Part shown: piece by piece, positions 12,401 to 23,995 of the stretch | Layout of the letters: each line of letters begins with the position of its first letter | Position numbering within the stretch: position 1 is the first letter of the stretch | Source of the DNA: Apostichopus japonicus | Taxonomy: Eukaryota > Echinodermata > Holothuroidea > Aspidochirotida > Stichopodidae | DNA length: 64,000 bases | NCBI RefSeq assembly: GCF_037975245.1 | Contig: NC_092563.1 | Span: forward strand, 30,593,960-30,657,959 | Direction of reading: 5' to 3' | Notes under the pieces: generated by a model | What the model was told of the DNA's origin: nothing | The model's database searches: none | What the model saw: only the letters and a program-made list of their open reading frames with translations | Translations under genes and position numbers: made by a program

Positions 12401-15165
12401 ACTAACGCTATATATCTGTTAGAAGTCAATTGCTGCTGGCCACTGTCATTTCCTTCATGCTTCAGTTTGTTTTAGACCTCAATTTTTTCTCACCCTTCGA
12501 CCATGCAATCGCTTCGGGCAATGACCCAAGCATAAGCTACCCTTCCCCCTATTCTATGCCTCTGAACAGGCATAACAACAGCAAAAATTTCACACTCTTG
12601 ACAAGAGAAGCAATCACTGGGGTATTATCTGCAGTTTCACACAAAAAAAGAGTTAATCATTGTAGTGGAAGTCAATATGAGACAACTGAAGTACTAATAA
12701 TTGTGCCATCCCTGAATTATTAAAACAACAGAGAAAGGAAAATAGGGCTAATGACTTGAAATTATGCATGTTTGGGGCCACATTTAAACTAACAGATGAA
12801 TGCAGTTGCTTTTGTCTTTTGAATGGCCTACTTTGGGATATACTTTGTAAGTTTGAGGCCTCTGTAGCGTGATGGCACTACTGGCTACTTGAAAGAAAAT
12901 CTGCTTGTAAAGGATTACTTCTGAGGATACATAATTTACATATCTTTAGAGGAAAAAGCCAACTTGACCTTCGCAGAAAAATAGGTCATCTGTGGAGTAC
13001 CTTGTAAAGTGACATCTAAAACATGATTTTCTTATTCTTCTTTTCAATTTATACAAATTTTTCAAGTTTGATGAAGGAAGAAGTACCATCACGCATATGA
13101 TTATGTATGGTTGTACTATTGGTAATTGCAACAGTAATCATTAGGTATACTAATTATAATTGCAAGAGTAATCATTCTATGTCAGATACACAGTGCTCTA
13201 CAGTTACCACACAAGGTTTGAGTAAAAAAGGTAAGTAAATGAAATAAATATAACAGGAGCAATGTATTATTCTATGAGATACAAAGTTTCTAACCTGATG
13301 TATGCTACAATGGTGGTGTGGGGATGATGGTGCAGGTGGGGAGATTGAAGGATGAAGAGAAACAAACATCATTCTAGGTAGGTGTGGGAGTTTTTCAATT
13401 TATATTCCAACGCAGAGTCAGGATTGCCTTCAACGACAGGATGATGACGATGCTACGTCATACAATTTATAGGTCACTGCCTGACAATATTCATCATTTG
13501 TAATGATAGTTTGTAATCTGTATTTAACTGTAATAATTAATGACAGTGCTGCAGGTTGAACAAGGGCATAATCAATCCAAAATACCCAATGGGGAGACAA
13601 ACTACCATGAAAGACATGTTTTATTCAAAGTTGTGTAATATTACATGAGCAGCAGAAGTATGCATGGATTAAGCGGTAAAAATCGCAGCAGGCCAAGTAA
13701 TTACAGCAAAAAATGTTTCTTTAGAACTTTAACTATAAAACATTTTTTTTGTGTCATGCGCAAATTATGGTAAGGATGCTTTCAACTTTATATTAAGGCA
13801 CGGGAGAGTAAAGAACTGCATTAACGACCGCCTTGAACATTATTTAACGATATATCAGTGGCAAATATATCAGTCTATTTCAGAACTTGATGGTTATTGA
13901 TCCAAGTTTCTTGCCCCAAATACAAAAGAAAGTCAAATAATGGTTAGCCATGTTTCAAACTTTGAACATTAAAAATCCACCATTACACTTCTCCATGTCT
14001 GTACAAACAAACCCTTTTAGAAAATCAAAGCAGAATAGAACAGAATAGCTAAACTGCGAAGCATGGTTTGATAGGTAAAGGAAATGCAGTTGTGACTTCT
14101 TTGCTCGGTGTACATCAGCATGACACTTGAGAGCAATAGGATGATAACAAATAGTACATTTACTCCCTTCATTATAGAGAGGATATTTGTAGCAATAATT
14201 TGGAGGCGATACGGATGACTTTCAATATATTCCATTATTAAACTCTCATTAGCTTGCCAAGTTTAGTGTAATTATTACATATAATGACTAAAAGTCATGC
14301 ATCCGAGGAGAGAGAGACTGCAGCAGAAATATGAGAGAATATTGCGATGTTCAGTTTATTATATCTAGCTTTAATGTTTTGGCTGAATTCAAACTCTAAA
14401 TACTGGAAACAGTTCAGTGCACAATAGCCATGGAACCACCCCCCCCAATCCCACAACACCCACCACACCCTCTCCTTTCAACTTGTGACCACTTTGGTAG
14501 CACTTTCACGCTGTATACAATGCCAATTATGTTGGATATATGTGTAGAATAAAGCACTATAATCACCACAAGAGCTATGCATGCATGCTCTGTGAATAGA
14601 ATTCTATGTAATGGAGCTAATTTTTTCCACACTTATGTTTATGGAATGAATGCCTCTAGTATATCAATAATACAAAGAGAACAGAAACATCTAACATATG
14701 GCACACCTAGACCCTTGTGAGAAGACTAACCATCTATTCAAGGTTTCTGGGGACCCATATAATCATCTAATAATTATGCCAAATTACCAAATGGATGATG
14801 ATCTGGTCTCCCTTACTTAAAATTGCAGACTTAATATACATGACATGTAAGAATGTTACTCCTAATTAACAGAGTTGCATTTTGGGGCACATATGTCACA
14901 TCCCAAAGGACATATAAAGTAGTTGAATACCAAATCGCAGCTTTGATGAGATTGTACTACATATAGTACATGATCAGGTACTGATAATTGTATGGATCTA
15001 CATGTCCTGATCTTATGCTGGGTATAATAAAATGGGGTTAGAGATATTGATGGATACTAATATCAACACCAAAAATAAGGGGGAAAAAAAGAATAAGTAT
15101 GGCCAATATTATTTCTTTCTGTGATGACTTGCTAATTGTAAGCCAGTAGATATGTAACAAATGCT
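12401..15165. other. Gene-less stretch, nothing recognised
   Basis: Unique-looking sequence with open frames up to 97 codons (12430-12723, +) that carry no recognisable motif. A C-rich tract lies near 14437-14470. A low-complexity G/C-rich frame on the minus strand (14414-14632) is a product of that tract. Confidence 0.5.
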
Positions 15166-15490
15166 ATAATAATAATAATAATAAATGAGACTTATATAGC
15201 GCCAAATCAGTAAACAAAAGTTACTGCTCAAAGCGCTTTACAAAGAAAGTAAATTAATTTACAAAAGAACAAGTCAAAAAATGGGTCTTAAGTAGACTTT
15301 TGAAAGTAGAAAGTTTATAGCATGTTCGAATGTGATCTGGTAACTTGTTCCAGAGATAAGACCCAGAGTATTGGAAGCTTCTGTAACCATAGTTCTTCAA
15401 TCGTGGTTTTGGAACAGTTAAAACCAGTTTGTTGGAGGAACGAAGTGTGTGAGTTGGAGTATATGGCAAGAGAAGTTGTGACAGTTACAC
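15166..15490 (-). mobile_element. 3' end of an L2/CR1-type LINE (5'-truncated)
   Basis: On the minus strand, 15469-15254 encodes a typical LINE C-terminus: TLRSSNKLVLTVPKPRLKNY, then a GSYLWNKLPDHIR block, then STFKSLLKTHF, then stop. The 3' UTR follows with TTTGTAAAGCGCTTTGAGC, a second GCGC (GGCGCTATATAAG) and a (TTA)n tail at 15166-15184. The reading frame is closed by a stop just upstream of 15480, so only the end of ORF2 remains. The last 120 bp match 22835-22959 on the opposite strand almost perfectly, which places both in one subfamily. Confidence 0.9.
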
Positions 15491-16785
15491 AGGCCGTTCA
15501 AGATGATGAGCACAGGTGAGAAGTCACTGAAATTTCAACAACATCAATTTGTAACTGCAAACTGGAATTTTGTCTTAGTACTCTCATTCTTCTATAGCCC
15601 AATTCATATTAACTACTATGGAAAGTATTCATATAAAGTACACTACATGAAAAGTAATTTAACACAGAATACAAACATACACATACACTTACTCCATAAT
15701 TCTTTCACATGTTCCAAGTCATAAAAGCAAATTGTCTTCAATATCCTCCATATTCCTACCTTCCCTCTCCCTTCCCCAAACCCTGCCCCCTCAATATTTC
15801 TATTCATGGCAAACTACAAATGGGAATGTTTTTCAAGTTTCTAAAATGTCAACATTCCAAAGTAATAGTTTGTCCCATAGCATACTAAATAATAGAACAT
15901 TTACTATTATTTTATATTTCAACATTCAATCTACTAGTGCCATCTATAGCCAATTAAACAATTGGAATTAATAACATCATCTGTAATTTTCAACATTTCA
16001 ATCTATTAGTCCCTATCTGTATCAATCTAAATGGCAGGAAATTTACAAGAAGCTGAAGGATCTTAGACTGCCATCCTCTTTGATTCTTGCTGTCTCGATC
16101 TGAATGCTCCGTCTCTTTGCATGATACTGTGTGATGAGTGACCTAACTCTAGAGGCCAGACATGGAATACAAAATATGATAAATCAAGCAAGATGCCTAA
16201 ATGAAGGAAGTAGCAGAAGGATTAGCAATTCAAGACAAAATAATATTGTCAATTAACATGTGAAAAGGTGATAAAACGGTTATCTACATACTTCATTTAT
16301 GTAGGGCGAAGCCAAAAATAAAGAAAACGTGGCATTTCAAACGAATTTCAATACTATATTTTACCATCTAAATTTCTTGTGCCTCAAGCAATTAATTTGG
16401 ATTCTTGAGTGTTTTGGAAATCCTGCAAACCAAATAATTTTTCTTTTTTCATGTGTGAGCAACTAAGCCTAACCTAACCCAGCTTATATAGGGTAAGCAC
16501 ACACCTGTGGACACATAAATAAATTGAGATCAAACTAAACAAAGCATTACTTGTTTCAACAGTAATCAAATTCTACCAATGGCAATCATTTTTACTTTCA
16601 TTGTCTGGTTGTTAGGTTCAGAAAATGAATAGCCAAAAGAGTATAGTAAGTCCCAGTCATCCCAAACCCCATCCCCCCCCACCCCCCCACCCATCCATTC
16701 TCACCCAAAATTTCAAACACGTTCTTAGTATACATAAAGTTGCTTTGTGGACAATTGACCTAGAAATGGGTGAATGGATTAGGAG
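15491..16785. other. Gene-less stretch with C-rich tract
   Basis: Nothing supported as a gene. A (C)n/CCCACCCCCCCACCC tract at 16669-16693 creates the proline-rich and glycine-rich frames around it. Those are composition artefacts. Confidence 0.5.
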
Positions 16786-16894
16786 CAGTGGCGTAGCTAC
16801 GGGGGGGCGTGGGGGACGACAGCCCCCATGAAAGGTTGTCGCCCCCAGTCGCCCCTCCACTGGGATTTTGGGTGTCGAAAAAAAATTACATGTG
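16786..16894 (+). mobile_element. hAT-like transposon end (family B), orphan left terminus
   Basis: Starts CAGTGGCGTAGCTACGGGG and continues through a G/C-rich stretch to ACTGGGATTTTGGGTGTCG and an A-run ending ATTACATGTG. This 109-bp stretch matches, in reverse complement, the right end of the 1391-bp element at 44398-45788. No matching second terminus or copy of the flanking ATTAGGAG was found downstream. The element is therefore truncated or its right end has decayed. Confidence 0.75.
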
Positions 16895-17106
16895 CGAAAA
16901 ATATATCAATGGTCTGAGTGGTCTCGAATCTCCATGATGACCACTCATGAACGACCCTTCGACCGCGGACCGGCAGTAGGCTATAGTTGCTGAAAAAACC
17001 TGACGTGACAGAGCGCATAGGCCGAGAAGACATCTACAGTAGTCGCACTGTACTGAAAACGCACGTTAACGACCGTCGAATTATATAGTTCCTGCTCTAA
17101 TAAATA

Positions 17107-17401
17107 CAGGCGCGTGGCCAGGGGGGGAGGAGCGGTCTCCCCCCTGGAGCATATTTTTTTGTACGTTTTTATGATATCGCTAGTAATTTCAAAATAGAAA
17201 ATGCTTAGATGCAACTTGCAATGCCTGGGAAGTGCCATTTCCAGCAATCTGGGAGACATTTTCAGCCAAAATTTTCTGGTGCGCTTCGCGCCAACCCATG
17301 GTGGCGCTACGCTTAGTTTCCAATGCCGAATCTATAACGGCTCTGATAATTTGCCTACAGGTTCACCCCTCCCTTCGAAAATCCCTCTCTATACGCGCCT
17401 G
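17107..17401 (+). mobile_element. Complete 295-bp hAT-type MITE (family A)
   Basis: The element runs from CAGGCGCGTGGCCAGGG to CTATACGCGCCTG and its termini are inverted copies of each other (CAGGCGCGT/ACGCGCCTG). It is flanked by an exact 8-bp direct repeat AATAAATA at 17099-17106 and 17402-17409. Eight-base target duplications with CAG/CTG-type ends are the hallmark of the hAT superfamily. The interior is shared with 40790-40976 and 17960-18145 (ATATCGCTAGTAATTTC.., GGGAAGTGCCATTTCCAGC, GGTGGCGCTACGCTTAGTTT). It is too short to encode a transposase. Confidence 0.93.
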
Positions 17402-17508
17402 AATAAATACTAATACAAACAGCCAACCAGGATCATGTAACCAGTGCACATTAACTGATCAAACAAGCTAGTGAGCTATACTATACCCTTATAGAAAGAT
17501 GGTTTCCA

Positions 17509-17723
17509 GGTACTGGAATGCCAAAGAAGATGTTAAAAGGTAAAAAAATGCTGACATCATACAGGTTTCTCACATCATTGCTCGCGTCATTGCCTCGATA
17601 CTCTGTTACATTTTCATTCGGGTTTTCACTTCTGGGACGTGCCCTGATGCTCTTAAAACCGCTAAAAATTTGCAAGACAATACTATCGCTGAGAACTACC
17701 GGCCAATCAGTCTATCACCCTAA
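17509..17723 (+). mobile_element. LINE reverse-transcriptase N-terminal fragment
   Basis: In one frame, 17550-17720 reads 57 codons without a stop. It contains HIIARVIASILCYIF, then GTCPDALKTAK and then AENYRPISLSP. This is the ordered signature of the first part of a LINE reverse transcriptase, with the family's 'GxxPxxLKxAK' and 'NYRPISLLP' motifs. A stop follows at 17721. Just upstream in another frame, GTGMPKKMLK resembles the preceding 'TGxDGIPxxxLK' block, which implies a frameshift near 17545. The clade looks CR1/L2/Jockey-like. The rest of the enzyme is missing. Confidence 0.85.
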
Positions 17724-17959
17724 TAATATTTCAGACGCAATCTTTGATGTCAGTTTTACATATAGTTCGGTCATTTCAGTATGTTACTTGGCTGAAAGCC
17801 CAGTCAATCTTTCCTTATTTTTAAAAATGTCAATTCCGGTGTCAAGCTCACAAAAGATATGTCATGGTATTTCAAAGTAACTTACCAGACTGTTTTTTCT
17901 TTCTATTTCACTAAACTATTTGATGACCATATCAAGACATGGGATCTCAAAATAAAGGA

Positions 17960-18145
17960 TGTTGAGAAAACTTTACAGCAGCTTACAAGGCCTGGGAAGT
18001 GTCATTTCCAACGATCTAGGAGGCCTTTTTAGCTACAAATTTTTGGTACACTGCACACCAACTCATGGTGGTGCTCCACTTAAATAGTAACAAGACGCCC
18101 CCCAGGAAATGGTCAAGCCCACCAGCGCCCCCCCCCCCCCCGAAG
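17960..18145 (+). mobile_element. hAT MITE fragment (family A) with poly-C end
   Basis: Shares CAAGGCCTGGGAAGTG(T/C)CATTTCCA, an ACGATCTAGGAGGC stretch and CATGGTGGTGCTCCACTTA with the 295-bp MITE upstream. It is more diverged, and I could not find terminal repeats or a target duplication. A run of about 17 C occurs at 18124-18140. Confidence 0.65.
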
Positions 18146-21100
18146 TACACATTTGTTTGAAATATTTCAAGTTCTGATCTTCAGTCACCATGCAGGTTTC
18201 AAAAGTTTCACTGGGAAACGTCTGTTCCATGACTAACTATACCAACCCCTTCAATTTAATGTATGGAATATGTTGTAGTGTGGCTAGATGTCTACTTATG
18301 ATGTAATATGGAAAACAATTTTTGATTTAGTGGACCTGTAAACCAATAGGCATACTAATTAAAAGCTGCACTGAGAGTTTCTTCATTTTAGCATGGAATG
18401 ACAACGTTGCAGCATTTAGGCTACATGAATGATGCTTATGATTCTCCAACCTGGTTTTATATTCAGTCCCAAAACGCTATCAGAAACTGTTTTCATAAAA
18501 TACAAGTAGATTATCTACCATTGATTGTAGCAATACATTTACAGACAAAGTATGTGGAAATGGTTTCTCGTTAGTTTAGTTGTACTTTCCAAACTAGCTT
18601 ACCAATTTGTGTTTTCGTGGAATTCTCAGTATAAACTTTTGATTTACTACTCGATGTCTCATAAATTATGAAGTACCAGCATTAACAAACATTCTTGCCT
18701 AACAATTCAACTGTACACAAAATGTGCACAGACATCCTATGTTCTCCATGTTATGTTGAGTTTGACCATACAGTATATTATGGTCATTAAATGAAAAAAT
18801 CTCTGTGCAGTCTATCACCTTCACAAAAGGTATTGACTGGGAGACACATTTCAGTCGAGATCAATCACACTATGAGCTAGGGGTGAAATGTTTTGACAGA
18901 AGGTGTAAAAGCATGAGAAAACGGTCCCAATGCAATGACTAATGCTAGTAACAGCATATATATATAAAGCGCGCTAGCTTTTACCAGTTATGAACTTCAT
19001 ACAAGTTACAACAACACCAACAAAGAGTTCGATGAAATATATCACCTTGGAAGCTTTTGTCCTGAACGATAATAAAGGCGTTACCTTGTAGTAACATTTA
19101 AACATACAAACACACAATATGAAAACAACTCCCAAGTTAACAAGAATGTTTTAAGATATATTTTTATAAACTCTGCCGTACTTCACACCTTTCTGCAAAA
19201 CTATTAATGGATAATTGTCAGAAATTTCATCAACGTTCATTATTCATGGTTAATGGCTATGCAAAAATAGAATGGTAATGCGAATGAAAGACCAGATGGC
19301 ATGTTTAGTTGCTTTTATAAATTCTAAAAAATTGAAGAATTTATTGCACATTAAAAGAGCTCTTATTGACTGCATTTTAATAGCCAATTAAACTTGGCTT
19401 CATCTTTGAATTTATCTAATCCTCAAAAATCCTGTCTAACTCACAAATTTACATGATACAATTATAATTGACTCTAAAATATATAACATTACCAAGCTTT
19501 TGTCTTAAATATTCCAGTTTCAAAGGATAGAAATGGAGAATTTTTTAAATAGAGTTAAAAATGTTACTTTTCCTGGAGATAAATAACTATACTTCATCAA
19601 TAAAATACAAGAACTAAAGTACTATACATGTATATCAGTTACAAAATCAAGACAAATCTGAATGAAGCATTGGTTTAAATGTTCATACATGTACATTTCA
19701 ATGTAAACGACCTAGTCGTAATTCAAATCTTCCTGAAAATTCAAATGATATGTAAATTAGCTAAAAACTGACATGTTTAGAATATCAAGAAAGTCTGTTT
19801 TTCCTTTCATTCTGGCCTACTCAGTCAATGATCCGGCACTTGTCCCAATTACAATGCAATTTTGCACAGAATACGGAATCGGATCATTCTAAATGTCCTC
19901 CAATCAATGATTAAAGCAGCATATTTGACTAAAATTAACATATATTACAAGAATAGAATATCATGACAGATAACATGTTATGTCATATCAATGAGGCACT
20001 CAACGGTCACCAAAGAGCTTAGCTCCTACAAAAAGCTACATGGAAGATTTACCCCTGTCAAGGGACTACATCAAACATTGACAGTCTGGAAAGAAAATAG
20101 CGATTTATCCCTGAAGTGCTATCATTATGGTATAGCCTAGCTGGGCACTGAACTAAACTAAAAGCAAGGTACAGCTTAGGCACTATACTAACTGAAAGCT
20201 ATATGATATTAGCTTGGGCATTAAGGTAACTGTATATGATGCAATCTTGAGAGACTAACTCTTTGCCCTTTCTGATAAGTTTCATTTTACTCTTCCCAAC
20301 GTATGGGATTAGTAAATGTAAATGAAACCAGTACCAAACAAAAAGCTGTTTTTGAAACCACCAGTAACTTTTACAATTCTAAAATTAGGGAATGTTACTG
20401 TCTGTCATTCTTTAAAAAAAAATGTATTTTAAAGTAAATTTGAAATACAGCACATATGAAGCAGGTACTGTAGCTGTTATGACCAGCTGTTAAAAAGCCT
20501 ATTACAAGGCTGATTTTCAAGGGCTTAATTTCAGAGTATAGCCTTAAAATTAAAATGGATTTTGTCTAGGGTAGTATCTTTACATCATTCTGACACATTA
20601 AGCCATGTACTGTAAAGACATAACTGGAATTGGAAGTTAACTATATTATTAACAGTGTAATTTTATTATCACTTTTGTTTCACAACTTTATCTATCATAA
20701 TTGACAATTAACCAACTCTATTGGACAGAATAACCTCATTATATAGTGCATGTTTTTACCCAGGAACCAAGAGCAAACTTTCTTGGAAACAGCCCTGGAA
20801 TAATTATTGTTTTTCCCTCCAAAGTTGAAAAGAATAAGTGTCACACAAGCCAAATCATATTTTACAAAAACTAAAGCTCTTCTTGTTAATTTATATCATC
20901 ATAATAATAGTGAAAGTACAGATAATATCATAGCTATGAGACTATAAACAAGCTGAAACAGGATAAGCTATAACTATACAATAGTTATTCTAAGGCAGAG
21001 ACATATGTCTTTATTGGGTTTTTTTCTACTATCCTCCTGACATTTCACTCACTGAGGTATTTATACATCAATATATTGTTTAATGCAAGTGAATAACTTG

Positions 21101-21479
21101 ATGGGTTATAAACCTCTGGTAAAACACATTTTTTATGGCAAAGTTAAAGTGGATCAATTTCATGCAAGATTTTGAAAATGATGTTAGCAAAGAAATTTTC
21201 CTTCAGGGACATGCTGAGACACACTGAGGGACACGCAGACACAGACAGATGCAGACACACTTCATGATATTGCATTTAAGCCTATCACAGATCAGATTCA
21301 TTTAACCTAACCTCTACAATTGCTGGTGATGAAAGAGGCACACTGAATGATCTAACAGTGAGCACATCAGGTTGTATCTACTACCTTGTACAGTAAATGT
21401 GATATATGACCATACATCTTATGCAAGGTCAATTTTGAACCATAGTGATCATCCAAGACCATAGATTTCTCTTCACAAT
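18146..21479. other. Gene-less stretch; short GGCAC tandem
   Basis: Near 20140-20240 a unit of about 35-40 bp containing GCTTAGGCACTATACTAACTGAAAGC-like text is loosely repeated three times. No gene, RNA or transposon signature was recognised in the rest. Confidence 0.5.
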
Positions 21480-21800
21480 CTGGCGGACAACAAGTTGTTT
21501 TTATAAACAATCAGATTGCATTGTAACTACATACCCTCCCAACTAGGTAGAATAATAGTTATTGCACTCTGTCAATATAGAGATGCACTGAAATAAAACA
21601 AAGCAGTTTAGGATTATCGATGATCCATGCAAAGGTGACTTTTAATGGCCTAAAGCTTGTGTAATAACTGATCTCTCTAACAGTGCTCATATTGGTCATA
21701 TTGATCATTCTTTTCTTATTTTGTATCATGTTTCCAGACAACCATATTTGCTGTTCAGAAAACCTGAATAAATCCTTAAAACCTTGCCTTGTCATGTTAA
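21480..21800 (+). mobile_element. Diverged hAT-like interspersed repeat (family D)
   Basis: Contains GGACAACAAGTTGTT near 21485, then CAGATTGCATTGTAA, ACTGAAATAAAACAAA, GGCCTAAAGC and CCATATTTGCTGTTC. The same landmarks occur in the same order at 31449-31835. It is related through the GGACAACC motifs to the bounded element at 35974-36498. Copies are substantially diverged and the ends are uncertain. Confidence 0.5.
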
Positions 21801-22834
21801 AGTATTTCAAGATATTCATATTTTTATGTCTGCACATTTACCTGCATCAAAAACAATTAAGATGATATCTAATTGTACGCTCTATAAGTTTGCCCAGACA
21901 AGTATGACATATGCTCACCTTTTATAGCCTTAATTCTCAACATATTGTTTTCAAGTTAGCAAGTCAAAGACACACAATGAAAGTCACAAAAACACATACA
22001 TACACATTCCCGTACACACACATCCTGACATGCAAAATTTACTAGTCCTCCCTAGTCTTTGGCATTAATAAGCATTAAATTTACGAACATCACAATGCAT
22101 ATGTTAGATCATTAATAACAACCCACATATTCCCTAAAAGCTCCCAAATTGAGACAATCATTAATCAACAGGCTTGTACTAGCCATATATGTACTATTCT
22201 CAAATACATATCAAACATATTGTGTTTTCTTTAAAATTATGTTGGTTTAACTTTACCTGAGCTTGACTTGTGTACCAGCATTGATAGACTGAACTTCCTA
22301 CAGTTTGTTCTGGAAACAGACAGTAGACAATTTACCCATACCCAGAACATCTTCCATGCATATGCAAACATAATTATGCCTGTCTCGGTTGTTGAAACTG
22401 ATGGATGTCTTACAATACAAAATGACCCAGCTGTACATTTATGCCAAGACCAACAAGGCATGTGTTACAGGTCAACCTGATAGAACTTTCCAAATGGTGC
22501 CCTACATTTGAAGAGTGTATCTCTTCAGGACAACATTTTGTAACTTGTTCAAGTCATCAACAAAAAAATGTTTGTTCTGATGATTTCCTGCTTGAGCTTC
22601 AATGGATTTGCTGTTCGGTCATTCATACTTCATGAGATTACAATATAATACAAGTCTTCTTTTGAACCACTGTGTTAAAATCATGACAGGTACAGACAAT
22701 ACAAGCATAATAACAAGTGTAAATTGATTGAGTGTACTTTGCATCATATTTACTCATGTATAAATCTAAGAAGAAGTTGTATAGATAGTAGTAACTATAT
22801 TCAATGTAATTTTCTTTTAACATCTTTCTCATAA
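21801..22834. other. Gene-less stretch, nothing recognised
   Basis: Several overlapping short frames on both strands around 22237-22635 show no recognisable domain. I see no transposon signature. Confidence 0.5.
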
Positions 22835-22959
22835 CTTAAGACCCATTTTTTCACTTGTTCTTTTGTAAATTAATTTACTTTCTTTGTAAAGCGCTTTGAG
22901 CAATAACTTTTGTTTACTGATTTGGTGCTATATAAGTCTCATTTATTATTATTATTATA
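22835..22959 (+). mobile_element. L2/CR1-type LINE 3' tail (very 5'-truncated)
   Basis: From CTTAAGACCCATTTTTT through the terminal stop of ORF2 to TTTGTAAAGCGCTTTGAGC, GGTGCTATATAAG and (ATT)n at 22941-22959. It is nearly identical to the reverse complement of 15166-15290. Sequence upstream of 22835 does not match, so this insertion was truncated about 125 bp from its 3' end. Such truncation is typical of target-primed reverse transcription. Confidence 0.85.
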
Positions 22960-23199
22960 ACCAAAATTCTAAAGAAATTTCCAAATTTTATTGGTTTGGT
23001 TTTTTCTTCTTCATATGTAACCAAAAGCTTCTCTCTGCCATCCAACCCCAGCAGACTGCTAGCCTTCATCATAGATTGCTTTAAGCATGACTTTTACTTC
23101 CAGGTCATTGCAGACTTTCTTATGATTCCTTCTCGGTGCCCTCGATTGGTGTCACCAGTACATTAACGATTTGACAGTTTGGCCAATCAATCCCTAAAA

Positions 23200-23212
23200 T
23201 GACCTTTGACCT
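23200..23212 (-). promoter_or_regulatory. Perfect DR1 nuclear-receptor half-site pair (sequence match only)
   Basis: TGACCTTTGACCT is the reverse complement of AGGTCAAAGGTCA, the consensus direct repeat with one spacer base bound by RXR, HNF4 and COUP-TF type receptors. It lies in TGACC-rich repeat-like sequence. Function is not implied. Confidence 0.3.
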
Positions 23213-23309
23213 CTTATATTTATACATTTTTTTTGCCTTTTCCCTCCATCCCATTCTCCTTTCCTCATCACCCCTCCTCCCCCCCCCCCCCTCCCACAAA
23301 CTATCCATT

Positions 23310-23991
23310 GTCAAAAAGCTTCATCTAGATGTAATCCCTTGAAGAAGATGCATTGTACATCAGCTTTCATGTTTGCAATGAAGGTCATTCCATTCAACCA
23401 AAATAACCTCTAACCGTTGTCATAGCCCTAGCTCATTGGCTTGGAAGCGAGCTTGAGCTAAAACCCAATATTTTACACACATTGAAAGGTTGGTTGGCTG
23501 TGCAGATAAGGAGGGCAGTACACAAGCTAGCAGTTGGTCTCTAAGGGTTACCTGATGTCTCTTGACTGCTTAAGGTGAGACTAAAATAGCTTCTTGGAGA
23601 TGATAAATGGACAGCAAAGTACAGTAGATCTTTGAAATTCACTCTAAAGAGTCAAAAAGCTTCATCTAGATGTAATCCCTTGAAGAAGATGCATTGTACA
23701 TCAGCTTTCATGTTTGCAATGAAGGTCATTCCATTCAACCAAAATAACCTCTAACCGTTGTCATAGCCCTAGCTCATTGGCTTGGAAGCGAGCTTGAGCT
23801 AAAACCCAATATTTTACACACATTGAAAGGTTGGTTGGCTGTGCAGATAAGGAGGGCAGTACACAAGCTAGCAGTTGGTCTCTAAGGGTTACCTGATGTC
23901 TCTTGACTGCTTAAGGTGAGACTAAAATAGCTTCTTGGAGATGATAAATGGACAGCAAAGTACAGTAGATCTTTGAAATTCACTCTAAAGA
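23310..23991. repeat. Exact tandem duplication of 341 bp
   Basis: 23310-23650 and 23651-23991 are identical as read base by base. The tetranucleotide GTCA occurs at the start, at the junction and immediately after the second copy (23992-23995). The unit contains no open frame of note and no transposon termini. It begins a few bases after a C-rich tract. It is either a very recent duplication or an assembly artefact. Confidence 0.95.
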
Positions 23992-23995
23992 GTCA

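Noticed and set aside
16625-17033. Proline- and glycine-rich frames on both strands
   Set aside because: Produced by C/G homopolymer tracts and the G-rich hAT terminus.
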